Source: Sphingopyxis microcysteis
GTDB taxonomy: Bacteria > Pseudomonadota > Alphaproteobacteria > Sphingomonadales > Sphingomonadaceae
DNA: 64,000 bases
Direction: 5' to 3'
NCBI RefSeq assembly: GCF_012274265.1
Contig: NZ_JAANYY010000005.1
Span: 310,001 to 374,000 of the forward strand
Every line of letters starts with the position of its first letter. The stretch's first letter is position 1. The translations under genes and the position numbers were made by a program. Shown here one piece after another: positions 48,736 through 57,491 of the stretch. The notes below the pieces were generated by a model. It was not told the DNA's origin, did no database searches, and saw nothing but the letters and a program-made list of their open reading frames with translations.

Positions 48736-51700
48736 TTGAACGTACAATTCGCAAGCAAGGAGCCCTCTAGGCTCCTGCGCCGCTTGGCATGCGTTGTGGC
48801 TTTCTGCATGCTATATCTTGCGACACATTCGAATTCTTACGCTCAAACCGTCATGCCGGGTAGTGAGCCTGCGGTCGCGCCATCGGCGACATGGGGCACC
48901 GTCGGGACGAGCGAGACCTTCCCCACGCCTGACGCTGCTTGCCGAAAACAGCATGAAATCTACAACCCCGGCGCGACCTACCAACCGCCCGAATTTGCGG
49001 CGCCTCACGCTTTCTATTGCAGATGGCTGGCACGGCAATTTGGCGGCCCGCCCGAAGCAAGCACCGTCCTACCTGCAATGACAATCCTATACTGTCCGGA
49101 TCCCTATCACCTGACGCGCACGGGCATCTGCCGCCGCCTCACTGACACCAATCCCGAATGTGACTGTACCGAAGACAGTCAGCCTGTTTCTTTGGGCGCC
49201 AATCCGCTGGTCGGAAACCCGGTTTCCCTTGCGACCGGGGCCAAAATCGAATCGGAACTCGATTTCCAAACCGCTGACGGCCAGTTTGGAGTCTTTCGCC
49301 AATATAGAAGCCGCCAGCACAGTCTGTCGCGCATATCGTCGACGTCACTTCCGGGTTTTGGTCCGAATTGGCATGGCATATTGCCGGGCCGTCTCACAGT
49401 ATTTGAGAGTAACCATAATCGGTTCGACAAGATCGAATATTTGACGCCATCTGGCGGGATAGACTATTTCAAGGTCTGGAATTTTTGGGACGCGACCAGC
49501 TGGGCTTATGTTGCCGATGCAAACGGGCGACGACAACTCGAAATGGTGGCACCGCCGCCGGCGTCTCGCAAAGCCTATTTCGAGGCCGCAGCGGCTGGCC
49601 CAAGCGGCTCTGCGGAGTTCAAGCTCACTGAATCCGATGGAAGCTACACGCTCTATCGCCGCGCCGACAATTGGTCCCCGGTGCTCCGCGAACGCAGCCT
49701 GATTCCCATCCAGCAAGTTCTGCCTGGCGGTTATACGCGATACTTCGATTACGATGACGTTGGAGAGTTTCCGACGAAGATCCGAGACAATTTCGGTCGA
49801 GAGATGACCCTGACTTGGGCGGAGGCAAAGGCAAAGAGTGTCTATACCTTCCCGCTGGTCGGCGGCGGGACGGGTTCGAATTTTGTCATCTATGGGAATA
49901 TGCCGAGGGTATCGAAGGTCATCACCGAGGTCGCTCTGCCGGGAGGTGAGAAGTTGATCTATACTTATGGTGATACGTCATCGACGGCTCGGGTCGGCAG
50001 AGATGACCGATTGACGCGCGTCAGTCGCCGTGACTCGGCGCATGTGGAAATCTGGGCGCGTGAATATCTGTATGAGAATAGCGACCAGCCCTACGCCCTC
50101 ACCGGGATCAAAGACCAGAATGGCCAGCGCCTCTCGACCTATGAATATCACGCTTATGGTTTGGTAAAGAGTAGCGAACGCGTCGGCGGCGTCGGCCGGG
50201 TAGAAATCGACTACACCGAACAGCCTGATCAACATCGCTATCGACTCGTGACAAACCCGCTCGGGCGCGAGGAGGTTTATCGGTTTGATCGAATTGATGG
50301 GCTGGTGTCGCGAGCCATACCCTCGGTCCTTGGCAAACGCGAAGGATTGGCGACGGCAACGGTAGAAGCCGACGTCGAAACACATGAGCACCGACTTTAC
50401 ATCACCACGCGGGAAGACGTGTCGATCATCCGCAATAAGTCGATCGACCCGCGTGGAACAGTGACCGAATTTGCCAACGACTATCAGACTCGACGACCAA
50501 ATGAGATCATAGAGGCGCCTTGGACGAGTGTCGGTCGCACGACCAATTTTCAGTGGCATGCTACGCTGGACTTGCCGACGCGTATCGACGTACCCGGCCT
50601 TCGCACCGAAATGACCTATGGCGCGACGGGCGAACTTTTGACGCGCACCCTGACCGACACGACGACGCACAGCCTACCCTATGCGACGACCGGGCAGACG
50701 CGCACCGAAACTTACAGCTGGGGGGCTGGCGGGCGACTGACCGCGATCAATGGACCCCGCGCGGCGGTCGGCGTGCAGGACGACATCAGCAGCTTCGCTT
50801 ACGACAGCGCCGGGAATCTGCTAACCGTCACCAATGGCCTGAACCACGTCACGACCTTTGCAGGCCATGATGCGAACGGCCGCCCGGCATCGGTGACCGA
50901 CGTCAATGGCATTCAGACGCTTTTCACCTATGATGCATTGGGCCGCCTGCTGACGAGCACGGTCAGGCATCCGACGACCGCGGCGCTGGACGCCACGACA
51001 ACCTACGAATACGACATTGAAGGCCGCGTCACGGGTATAATTGCGCCAGCGACCGAGAAGCTCAGCTTTGTATACGACCTGGCGGGCCGGTTGCTCGAGA
51101 TTGCCGCTCCCGATGGCGAGAAGCAGAGTTTCGCGCATGATGCGATGGGCAATGTGACCGAACAGAAGATCAAGCGCGCCGACGGCGCGGTGCGCAGCAC
51201 GATCGCGCGCACCTTTGACAGCATCGGCCGCATGCTCACCGAAACGCTCGGACCCGGGCGCACGACGGCTTGGCAATATGACAAGAATGGCAATCCCGTC
51301 CGCACGACATCGCCGCGCAGCCATGCGACCGACATGGCATTCGACCCGCTCAATCGCCTGACATCGACGGTGGCGCCCGATACCGGCACGACCGCGACGC
51401 TCTATAATGCCAAGGACGAACCGACGCGCTTTACCGATGCGGTGAATGTCCAGACCAACTTCGTGCGCAACGGTTTTGGCGAGATCATTCAGGAAACCAG
51501 CCCCGACCGCGGTACAAGCATTTATTACTATGATGCCGCCGGCGACCTGACGGCGGCGATCGACGGTCGCGGTCAGCGCATCGATTACACACGCGACATT
51601 CTCGGGCGCGTGACGAGCAAGACGCCGGTGGGACGTCCCGCGTCGGAGACCGTCACCTTTGCCTACGACAGCGGCGGCGTGGCGAATTGCCATTGCGTCG

Positions 51701-53478
51701 GGCGTCTCGCCAGCATGACCGACGCCAGCGGCACGACCAGCTTCGGCTACGACCACCGCGGCAATCTGACCGACCGCGTGCAGCCGGTTGGTGCGATGAC
51801 GTGGACCCACGACCTGGCCGATCGCATCATTCAGGTCCGCTATCCGAGCGGACGCGACGTCGCCTACAGCCGCGATGCCAAGGGCCGGGTGATCGAAGTG
51901 AAAACGCGGGCTACCAGCGGGTCGGCGTGGACGGTGCTCGCGACCAACATCGCCTATGAGCCCTTTGGCCCGATGCTGTCGGCGGATTTCGGCAATGGTC
52001 TGAAGCTGGCGCAGGATTGGGGGAGCGACCGTCGGTTGGCGTCGAAGCGGCTCACCACCGCGGCTGGCGCTGACGTCTGGCACCTCAGCTACGGCTATGA
52101 CGGTGACGACAATATCACCTCGATCACCGACCATGTGACCCCGGCGAACAGCCGCGGCTTTGGCTATGACAGCGTCGACCGGTTGAACCGGGTCGACGGC
52201 GGCACCAGCGGCTTTGCGCGCGAGGATTATGTCCACGACAAGAACGGCAATCTGCTGCGCGTCGAGCGGCGGGTGAACGCCGACGACGCCAGCCCGGCGC
52301 AGAGCGACGTGCATGCGATCGCCAGCGGGACGAACCGGCTGACGTCGGTGGTGCATGCCGCGGGGACACGCAGCTTCACGCACGACGCGCGCGGCAACCT
52401 CACCGCCGACACGCGCCCGGCGGGCGCTGGGGTTACGCTCGCCTATGACGGTCATGCGCGGCTGGCGAGCTATGCGCGCGCCGGCGCCGAGACGCAGGCG
52501 ATGCTGTACAACGGGTTCGACGAGCGCGTCGGCCTGACGACGACGCTCGGCGGTAGTGCAGTCGAGGCGCGACGCTTTGCCTATGACGCGGGCCACCGCA
52601 TCGTCGGCGAATATGGCGCGACCACATCGGATCTTCGCGCCGAATATATCTGGCTGCTGCCCGAGGTAGGCGACGGCACCGCGTTCGGCGGCGACGATGG
52701 GCTGGGCGGTTACATGCCGCTCGCGGTCGCGGTGCCCGACGGCGGCACAAGCAAGCTCCACTGGGTTCAGGGCAACCACCTCGGCACCCCGGTGGTGACG
52801 ACCGACGCGAGCGGCGCCATCGTCACCCCGACCGGCTTCGCGCGCATCGGGTTCCCGGGGCAGGTCGAGCAGCATGCCGACCTCTATTACAACTATTACC
52901 GCGATTATGACCCGACGCTCGGGCGGTATGTCCAGGCCGATCCGATCGGGCTGGAGGGGGATCGCAATCCTTATGTCTATGCGGGGGCGAATCCATTAGC
53001 TGGCGGCGATCCGCATGGGCTCCAGACTGTCTCTATCCAAATTCCCCGCGCACCAATCCGGCGGCCTGGGCTGAGTCCAATTGGGCGAAACCCTCTTGCC
53101 GAAGGTGGATTCACCCGACCTCGCGTAAGGCAGCCTCAACCACGACCTCCTGTCATTAGGAATCCTAATTCTGGTTTGCCAAGCCCGGTAGAACAGCTAA
53201 ACATCATATATCAGTTCGCTCACTCTCAGGGGTACTGCCCTACGAGCTTTTGGATTACTCCCTATCCTCGAACAGGGCGCGCTCCTGCAGATTTGCGCGA
53301 ACACTACGCCGTCCAGCAAGCTATGGCCATGCCTTCTTTTGGCACGCCCGTACCGTTGCAAATGGGGGATGGTCGATTTCCGCCCGGATCGCAGAAAATG
53401 CGGCAGAACATTAACGGTGTTGAGGTTCACTACGTAGCCTTGCCAAATGGGCGATTCACTGACTTCAAACCAAAGTGA
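48736..53478 (+). CDS. Secreted Rhs-family polymorphic toxin (system 1, full length)
   Basis: A 1580-residue protein from a TTG start with GGGAG before it. It has a Sec signal peptide (about 1-36, SYAQ). A DUF6531-type domain begins at GNPVSLATG (160), followed by many YD repeats (about 420-1350). The Rhs core ends in YYRDYDPTLGRYVQADPIGL (from about 1387). After it comes a unique ~150-residue tip (from 1430) rich in Pro/Arg at first and ending VHYVALPNGRFTDF, the probable toxin. Rhs proteins form a closed shell that holds the cytotoxic tip. The tip matches no family I can name. Its putative immunity gene starts 7 bp downstream. Confidence 0.92.
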   Translation: MNVQFASKEPSRLLRRLACVVAFCMLYLATHSNSYAQTVMPGSEPAVAPSATWGTVGTSETFPTPDAACRKQHEIYNPGATYQPPEFAAPHAFYCRWLARQFGGPPEASTVLPAMTILYCPDPYHLTRTGICRRLTDTNPECDCTEDSQPVSLGANPLVGNPVSLATGAKIESELDFQTADGQFGVFRQYRSRQHSLSRISSTSLPGFGPNWHGILPGRLTVFESNHNRFDKIEYLTPSGGIDYFKVWNFWDATSWAYVADANGRRQLEMVAPPPASRKAYFEAAAAGPSGSAEFKLTESDGSYTLYRRADNWSPVLRERSLIPIQQVLPGGYTRYFDYDDVGEFPTKIRDNFGREMTLTWAEAKAKSVYTFPLVGGGTGSNFVIYGNMPRVSKVITEVALPGGEKLIYTYGDTSSTARVGRDDRLTRVSRRDSAHVEIWAREYLYENSDQPYALTGIKDQNGQRLSTYEYHAYGLVKSSERVGGVGRVEIDYTEQPDQHRYRLVTNPLGREEVYRFDRIDGLVSRAIPSVLGKREGLATATVEADVETHEHRLYITTREDVSIIRNKSIDPRGTVTEFANDYQTRRPNEIIEAPWTSVGRTTNFQWHATLDLPTRIDVPGLRTEMTYGATGELLTRTLTDTTTHSLPYATTGQTRTETYSWGAGGRLTAINGPRAAVGVQDDISSFAYDSAGNLLTVTNGLNHVTTFAGHDANGRPASVTDVNGIQTLFTYDALGRLLTSTVRHPTTAALDATTTYEYDIEGRVTGIIAPATEKLSFVYDLAGRLLEIAAPDGEKQSFAHDAMGNVTEQKIKRADGAVRSTIARTFDSIGRMLTETLGPGRTTAWQYDKNGNPVRTTSPRSHATDMAFDPLNRLTSTVAPDTGTTATLYNAKDEPTRFTDAVNVQTNFVRNGFGEIIQETSPDRGTSIYYYDAAGDLTAAIDGRGQRIDYTRDILGRVTSKTPVGRPASETVTFAYDSGGVANCHCVGRLASMTDASGTTSFGYDHRGNLTDRVQPVGAMTWTHDLADRIIQVRYPSGRDVAYSRDAKGRVIEVKTRATSGSAWTVLATNIAYEPFGPMLSADFGNGLKLAQDWGSDRRLASKRLTTAAGADVWHLSYGYDGDDNITSITDHVTPANSRGFGYDSVDRLNRVDGGTSGFAREDYVHDKNGNLLRVERRVNADDASPAQSDVHAIASGTNRLTSVVHAAGTRSFTHDARGNLTADTRPAGAGVTLAYDGHARLASYARAGAETQAMLYNGFDERVGLTTTLGGSAVEARRFAYDAGHRIVGEYGATTSDLRAEYIWLLPEVGDGTAFGGDDGLGGYMPLAVAVPDGGTSKLHWVQGNHLGTPVVTTDASGAIVTPTGFARIGFPGQVEQHADLYYNYYRDYDPTLGRYVQADPIGLEGDRNPYVYAGANPLAGGDPHGLQTVSIQIPRAPIRRPGLSPIGRNPLAEGGFTRPRVRQPQPRPPVIRNPNSGLPSPVEQLNIIYQFAHSQGYCPTSFWITPYPRTGRAPADLREHYAVQQAMAMPSFGTPVPLQMGDGRFPPGSQKMRQNINGVEVHYVALPNGRFTDFKPK

Positions 53479-53485
53479 GACATTT

Positions 53486-53851
53486 ATGAAAGTGAAGCGA
53501 AAACACAATCCCACGGAATTAGAAATGGAGATTTTTCGCCAAGATGAAATTTCTCATGATATTGAATATAAAGTTTATGGGATAGTGTTATTTGGAGGAA
53601 AGTTGAGCTATCTTATCCAATCGGGTCATAATAAGTTCCCCAAATGGATGCCGTCAGAACTGTTTTTTATTTGTGATAGTAATATTGAAGATTTTTGGAA
53701 AACTGGTTCATGGCTGGAAAATGGAATTGAATTGATCATATCTTATGACGAGCTATGCTCGGATTATGAACATTATGTAGGCATTATCGAAAGAGATGCT
53801 AAGGCTCTGTTGCTGTTTGATAGCGTTCAAAAACTGCGCAATTCGATATAA
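53486..53851 (+). CDS. Putative immunity protein for Rhs system 1
   Basis: A 121-residue, low-GC acidic protein starting at ATG 53486, 7 bp after the toxin stop. Segments include YKVYGIVLFGGKLSYLI, KWMPSELFFICD and YEHYVGIIERDAKALLLFD. No signal peptide, so it is expected in the cytoplasm, which suits a toxin acting in the cytosol. No immunity family recognised; assigned by position, size and base composition typical of immunity genes. Confidence 0.6.
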   Translation: MKVKRKHNPTELEMEIFRQDEISHDIEYKVYGIVLFGGKLSYLIQSGHNKFPKWMPSELFFICDSNIEDFWKTGSWLENGIELIISYDELCSDYEHYVGIIERDAKALLLFDSVQKLRNSI

Positions 53852-53890
53852 TATGTAACCTGCACGCGCCTGTGGAGCGAGTGTCGGTCG

Positions 53891-55201
53891 ATGGTGAGCT
53901 GCCGTTACGAGGATTATGTCCACGACAAGAACGGCAATCTGCTGCGCGTCGAGCGTCCAGCGAACGCCGACGACGCCAGCCCGGCGCAGAGCGACGTCCA
54001 CGTGATCGCGAGCGGGACGAACCGGCTGACCTCGGTGGTGCATGCCGCGGGGACGCGCAGCTTCACGCACGACGCGCGCGGCAACCTCACCGCCGACACG
54101 CGCCCGGCGGGGGCGGGCGTGACGCTCGCCTATGACGGTCACGCGCGACTGGCGAGCTATGCGCGCGCTGGCGCCGAGACGCAGGCGATGCTGTACAACG
54201 GGTTCGACGAGCGCGTCGGCCTGACGACGATGCTGGGTGGCAGTGCGGTCGAGGAGCGGCGCTTTGCCTATGACGCGGGCCACCGCATCGTCGGCGAATA
54301 TGGCGCGACGACCGCCGACCTTCGCGCCGAATATATCTGGCTGCTGCCCGAGGTGGGCGACGGCACCGCGTTCGGCGGCGACGACGGGCTGGGCGGTTAC
54401 ATGCCGCTGGCGGTCGCGATCCCCGACGGGGCGACGAGCAAGCTCCACTGGACGCAGGGCAATCACCTCGGCACCCCGGTGGTCACGACCGACTCGAGCG
54501 GCGCCGTCGTCACCCCGACCGGCTACGCCCGGATCGGGTTCCCGGGGCAGGTCGAGCAGCATGCCGACCTGTATTACAACTATTACCGCGATTATGACCC
54601 GACGCTCGGGCGGTATGTCCAGGCAGATCCCATAGGGCTGGGTGGGGATGTGAATCCCTATGCTTATGCTGCGGCAAATCCGTTGGTAGGCATTGATCCT
54701 CTCGGACTGACCAATATTAACCTTCACAATCCGGTTGACGATCCAGCATGGTTTATTGGCGCCTTGTCTCAGCCCGATCGGCCGGGAATTTGCTCGGTTT
54801 TTGCTCACGGGAGCGATTCACATATACTGGTAAACCATCCCGGCAAAGCAAATGACATGAGGTATTGGCAAGGTGAAGGTTTTACAAAAGGAGGGGTGGA
54901 GTTTCGATCTCTCGATGAGTTTACAAGAATTTTGGAGGCGAGATGCAAAAAAGACGAAATCATAGTTCTTTGGTCATGTAATACCGGAATGCGGCAGGAT
55001 GGTTTTGCTTCCCAATTGGCTAAGACGATGAGGCGTCGGGTCCGTGCCCCGACTACCTACGTGTGGGCGTACGGTGGGCAGCTTTCGCCGCATCCGTCCC
55101 ACGCCGATCCTTTCCACAACCCTGGCCGGAAAACGAGCGAGGGTGAAGGGTGGCAAGATTTCGGGCCTGATGGAAAGCAACTTGGGAGACCTTACCCATG
55201 A
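53891..55201 (+). CDS. Orphan Rhs tip with clan CD-like cysteine protease toxin domain
   Basis: A 436-residue protein. Residues 6-273 repeat the end of the full-length Rhs almost exactly (YD repeats and core YYRDYDPTLGRYVQADPIGLGG), with no signal peptide of its own. The unique tip (274-436) has a hydrophobic strand ending in His-Gly (ICSVFAHG, H306) and a second ending in Ser-Cys (EIIVLWSCNTG, C363), 57 residues apart, then FASQLAKTMRRR and TTYVWAYGG. This H-G/S-C pattern is that of clan CD proteases (caspase, CHAT, C80 types). The assignment to that clan is my inference. Its stop overlaps the lipoprotein gene. Confidence 0.75.
   Translation: MVSCRYEDYVHDKNGNLLRVERPANADDASPAQSDVHVIASGTNRLTSVVHAAGTRSFTHDARGNLTADTRPAGAGVTLAYDGHARLASYARAGAETQAMLYNGFDERVGLTTMLGGSAVEERRFAYDAGHRIVGEYGATTADLRAEYIWLLPEVGDGTAFGGDDGLGGYMPLAVAIPDGATSKLHWTQGNHLGTPVVTTDSSGAVVTPTGYARIGFPGQVEQHADLYYNYYRDYDPTLGRYVQADPIGLGGDVNPYAYAAANPLVGIDPLGLTNINLHNPVDDPAWFIGALSQPDRPGICSVFAHGSDSHILVNHPGKANDMRYWQGEGFTKGGVEFRSLDEFTRILEARCKKDEIIVLWSCNTGMRQDGFASQLAKTMRRRVRAPTTYVWAYGGQLSPHPSHADPFHNPGRKTSEGEGWQDFGPDGKQLGRPYP
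53908..54690 (+). repeat. Second copy of the Rhs 3' core
   Basis: Aligns without gaps, at a constant offset of 1687 bp, to 52221-53003 of the full-length rhs gene and is nearly identical over most of it. It ends where the core gives way to a new toxin tip. This is homology through which the orphan tip could replace the main tip by recombination. Confidence 0.9.
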
Positions 55202-55752
55202 CAAATATCGATCGTTTGCGAAGCTTCGCTATCAAACTGGTCTTGGGGTCGACCCTCGTTTTGGCGAGTTGTGGAGATCCGATGGCCTCATCGCCGGAGC
55301 AAAGGCCTCATGCGTCACCGGCGCAAATGGAACGGAACCACGAGCCTCCCTCACTTTTTCGTGACGAGATGAAAACCGAAATGGAAATGCACGAGATCGA
55401 TGAGCTGCGACGAAAGAATGGGAAAGATAATGATGCTTGGATAGTCGCAGAAAATTCGCCAGATTCCAGAAAAATGCTCGCCTTGCTCGAAAATGGAATA
55501 AGCAATGGCGATAAGATTTTTCAAAAAATATTAATTGATAGCTATATTGACGCAAGTAAAGATAATAAAATTCCTACAAGAAATAGAAGAAACTATTTAA
55601 TTAAAGCAATTTGGACATGGCAAAGAATCTCGCCGTCCGTAGAAAACTGGAAAGATACTGGATCGAAGATTGAAATAAAGTCATCGGATTCGGCATATAA
55701 TCGCAAAATTCTTCAAGAGTTGATTATTGAGCTTGAAAAATTGGACGAATAG
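55198..55752 (+). CDS. Lipoprotein, probable immunity to the orphan Rhs tip
   Basis: A 184-residue protein whose ATG overlaps the toxin stop codon (ATGA). Lipobox VLASC (C25) with Gly at +2, then a Ser/Pro/Glu linker and a helical domain (about 60-184) of low GC with many Lys and Asn residues (SNGDKIFQKILIDSYI, IPTRNRRNYLIKAIWTW). Immunity by position. The lipid anchor means it acts in the periplasm or outer membrane, suggesting the toxin acts or enters there. No immunity family recognised. Confidence 0.6.
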   Translation: MTNIDRLRSFAIKLVLGSTLVLASCGDPMASSPEQRPHASPAQMERNHEPPSLFRDEMKTEMEMHEIDELRRKNGKDNDAWIVAENSPDSRKMLALLENGISNGDKIFQKILIDSYIDASKDNKIPTRNRRNYLIKAIWTWQRISPSVENWKDTGSKIEIKSSDSAYNRKILQELIIELEKLDE

Positions 55753-55769
55753 CAGCGTAGAAATACTTT

Positions 55770-56198
55770 GACAATATCACCTCGATCACCGACCATGTGA
55801 CCCCGGCGAACAGCCGCGGCTTTGGCTATGACAGCGTCGACCGGTTGAACCGGGTCGACGGCGGCACCAGCGGCTTTGCGCGCGAGGATTATGTCCACGA
55901 CAAGAACGGCAATCTGCTACGCGTCGAGCGTCGGGTGAACGCCGACGACGCCAGCCCGGCGCAGAGCGACGTGCACGCGATCGCGAGCGGGACAAACCGG
56001 CTGACGTCGGTGGTGCATGCCGCGGGGACACGCAGCTTCACGCACGACGCGCGCGGCAACCTCACCGCCGACACGCGCCCGGCGGGCGCTGGGGTCACGC
56101 TCGCCTATGACGGCCATGCGCGACTGGCGAGCTATGCGCGCGCCGGCGCCGAGACGCAGGCGATGCTGTACAACGGGTTCGACGAGCGCGTCGGCCTG
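55770..56198 (+). repeat. Third copy of the Rhs 3' region (truncated)
   Basis: Matches 52108-52536 of the full-length rhs gene at a constant offset of 3662 bp and is nearly identical. It starts abruptly after the lipoprotein gene and stops inside the YD-repeat part before the core motif. Confidence 0.9.
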
Positions 56199-56294
56199 GC
56201 GATGGAGTCGGTTGGCGAGATCTTGAATGCGGTGACCTACAAATTTCTAGATGAGATCTTGTGGCGTCAGGTTGGCCGACTTTCCGCGCAGTAA
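55770..56294 (+). pseudogene. Truncated Rhs fragment fused to an unrelated tail
   Basis: The third Rhs copy stays open from a GTG at 55797 for 165 codons. After the repeat ends (56198) it runs 31 residues into an unrelated sequence (from AMESVGEILNAVTYKFL to the stop at 56294). It lacks the core motif and any toxin domain, so it is probably a remnant of an orphan tip whose toxin and immunity parts have been lost, or a donor segment for recombination. Confidence 0.75.
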
Positions 56295-56639
56295 TGTGGG
56301 CGGCACGGGAATGTATACGGGGATTACGGTTGATAGGAGCGGTAGGGGACGGTCTTCCGAATGTGGATCCTTCACACGTCCTCAACCGTACTCAATTCTA
56401 GGCAAACGAAATTTTTCTAACCGTGAAATGTCGTTATTTTGACAAAATTGCGTTATTATTGAAGATTGAATAAAAATATCGGTTATGGATATAATTTCGT
56501 TCCAATATTCAGAAAAAATCGCCACCAAAATGGTGGTATCGGGCGATGTCGTGTTGACCGGAAACTAAAACACTGAAAATTCTTGCCTCTCGTCAAGCGC
56601 CTCAAAATCGGGCGCTGATGGTAAAAGGGGAGGCGCTCA
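56295..56639. other. 345-bp AT-rich spacer between the Rhs systems
   Basis: Very AT-rich for this genome. A 63-codon frame crosses from the Rhs fragment tail to 56442 (MYTGITVDRSGRGRSSEC...), possibly debris of a lost toxin tip. The AT-rich part from about 56440 to 56560 with a small ACCAAAATGGT hairpin may hold the promoter of Rhs system 2. No other gene seen. Confidence 0.45.
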
Positions 56640-57491
56640 GTGCGATGTCGCGTGTTGGCTTTGGTATTAGCGGCATGGCCTGCCGTTACATCGAGCGCTT
56701 CGGAAACCACCACTTATTCCTATGATGCCCTTGGTCGACTGGTTGCGACAAGCAACGTCGGTGGTCCGCGCCATGGAAAGACCAACGCGCAGGATTATGA
56801 CCCGGTCGGCAATCGTACCGCTGTCGCCGTCGGCCAGCCGTTGCCCGGACCGGCGCCCAACGCCTCGGTGTTTTCGATTTCCGGTCCTGCGACCATCAGC
56901 GAAGGCGCCTCGGCGGTCTTTACGATCAGCCGGACGGGTACCGCGTCCGCATCGCTCAGCGTCAATTATGCGACCAGCAATGGCTCCGCCGCGGCGCCGG
57001 TCGATTTCGGCGCAGTGAGCGGAACGATGACATTCCTTCCTTGGGAAACCGCCCGGACCTTTGCCGTGACGGTGCTGGACGACGGTGTGTCGGAAGGGGC
57101 CGAGCAATTCGCGGCCGTCCTCTCGGCGCCGTCGAGCGGCGGGTCGATCGGGATGGGTACGGCGACGACGACGATCAACGCCAATGGCCCGGCCAACCAG
57201 CCGCCCGTCGCGGTGACCGACACGCTGGTGATGGGAACGTGCCAGAACCGAACCATCAATGTCGTCGCCAACGATACCGACCCCGAAGGCAACCTGCCGC
57301 TTGCCCTGGTTTCGATCGTTCACAACGACGGGATGGGCAACGCCTATATCTCCGGGACCACCAGCATCCAGTTCCAGTCCTTCGGCGCCGCGGGGCCCGC
57401 GGGGGTCATTTATACGGTGCGTGACAGCCTGGGGGCGACGTCGACGGGCGCGCTCGACATCGTCATCAACGATTGGGGAGGGTGCAACTGA
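56640..57491 (+). CDS. Secreted YD-repeat / Calx-beta / cadherin-like protein of Rhs system 2
   Basis: A 283-residue protein from GTG 56640. A signal peptide (about 1-20) is followed by one YD-type repeat (TTTYSYDALGRLVATSNV). A Calx-beta domain (SISGPATISEGASAVFTISRTG to DDGVSEGAEQFAAVL, seen in pieces) and a cadherin/Ig-like segment with NVVANDTDPEGN at the end follow. Such domains bind calcium and mediate adhesion. Its TGA overlaps the ATG of the Rhs N-terminal half (TGATG). A role in anchoring or presenting the Rhs shell is inferred from this coupling. Confidence 0.7.
   Translation: MRCRVLALVLAAWPAVTSSASETTTYSYDALGRLVATSNVGGPRHGKTNAQDYDPVGNRTAVAVGQPLPGPAPNASVFSISGPATISEGASAVFTISRTGTASASLSVNYATSNGSAAAPVDFGAVSGTMTFLPWETARTFAVTVLDDGVSEGAEQFAAVLSAPSSGGSIGMGTATTTINANGPANQPPVAVTDTLVMGTCQNRTINVVANDTDPEGNLPLALVSIVHNDGMGNAYISGTTSIQFQSFGAAGPAGVIYTVRDSLGATSTGALDIVINDWGGCN

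Noticed and set aside
50821..52875. 684-codon frame antisense to the Rhs repeats
   Set aside because: The sense frame has clear YD repeats; the antisense repeats simply reflect this periodicity.
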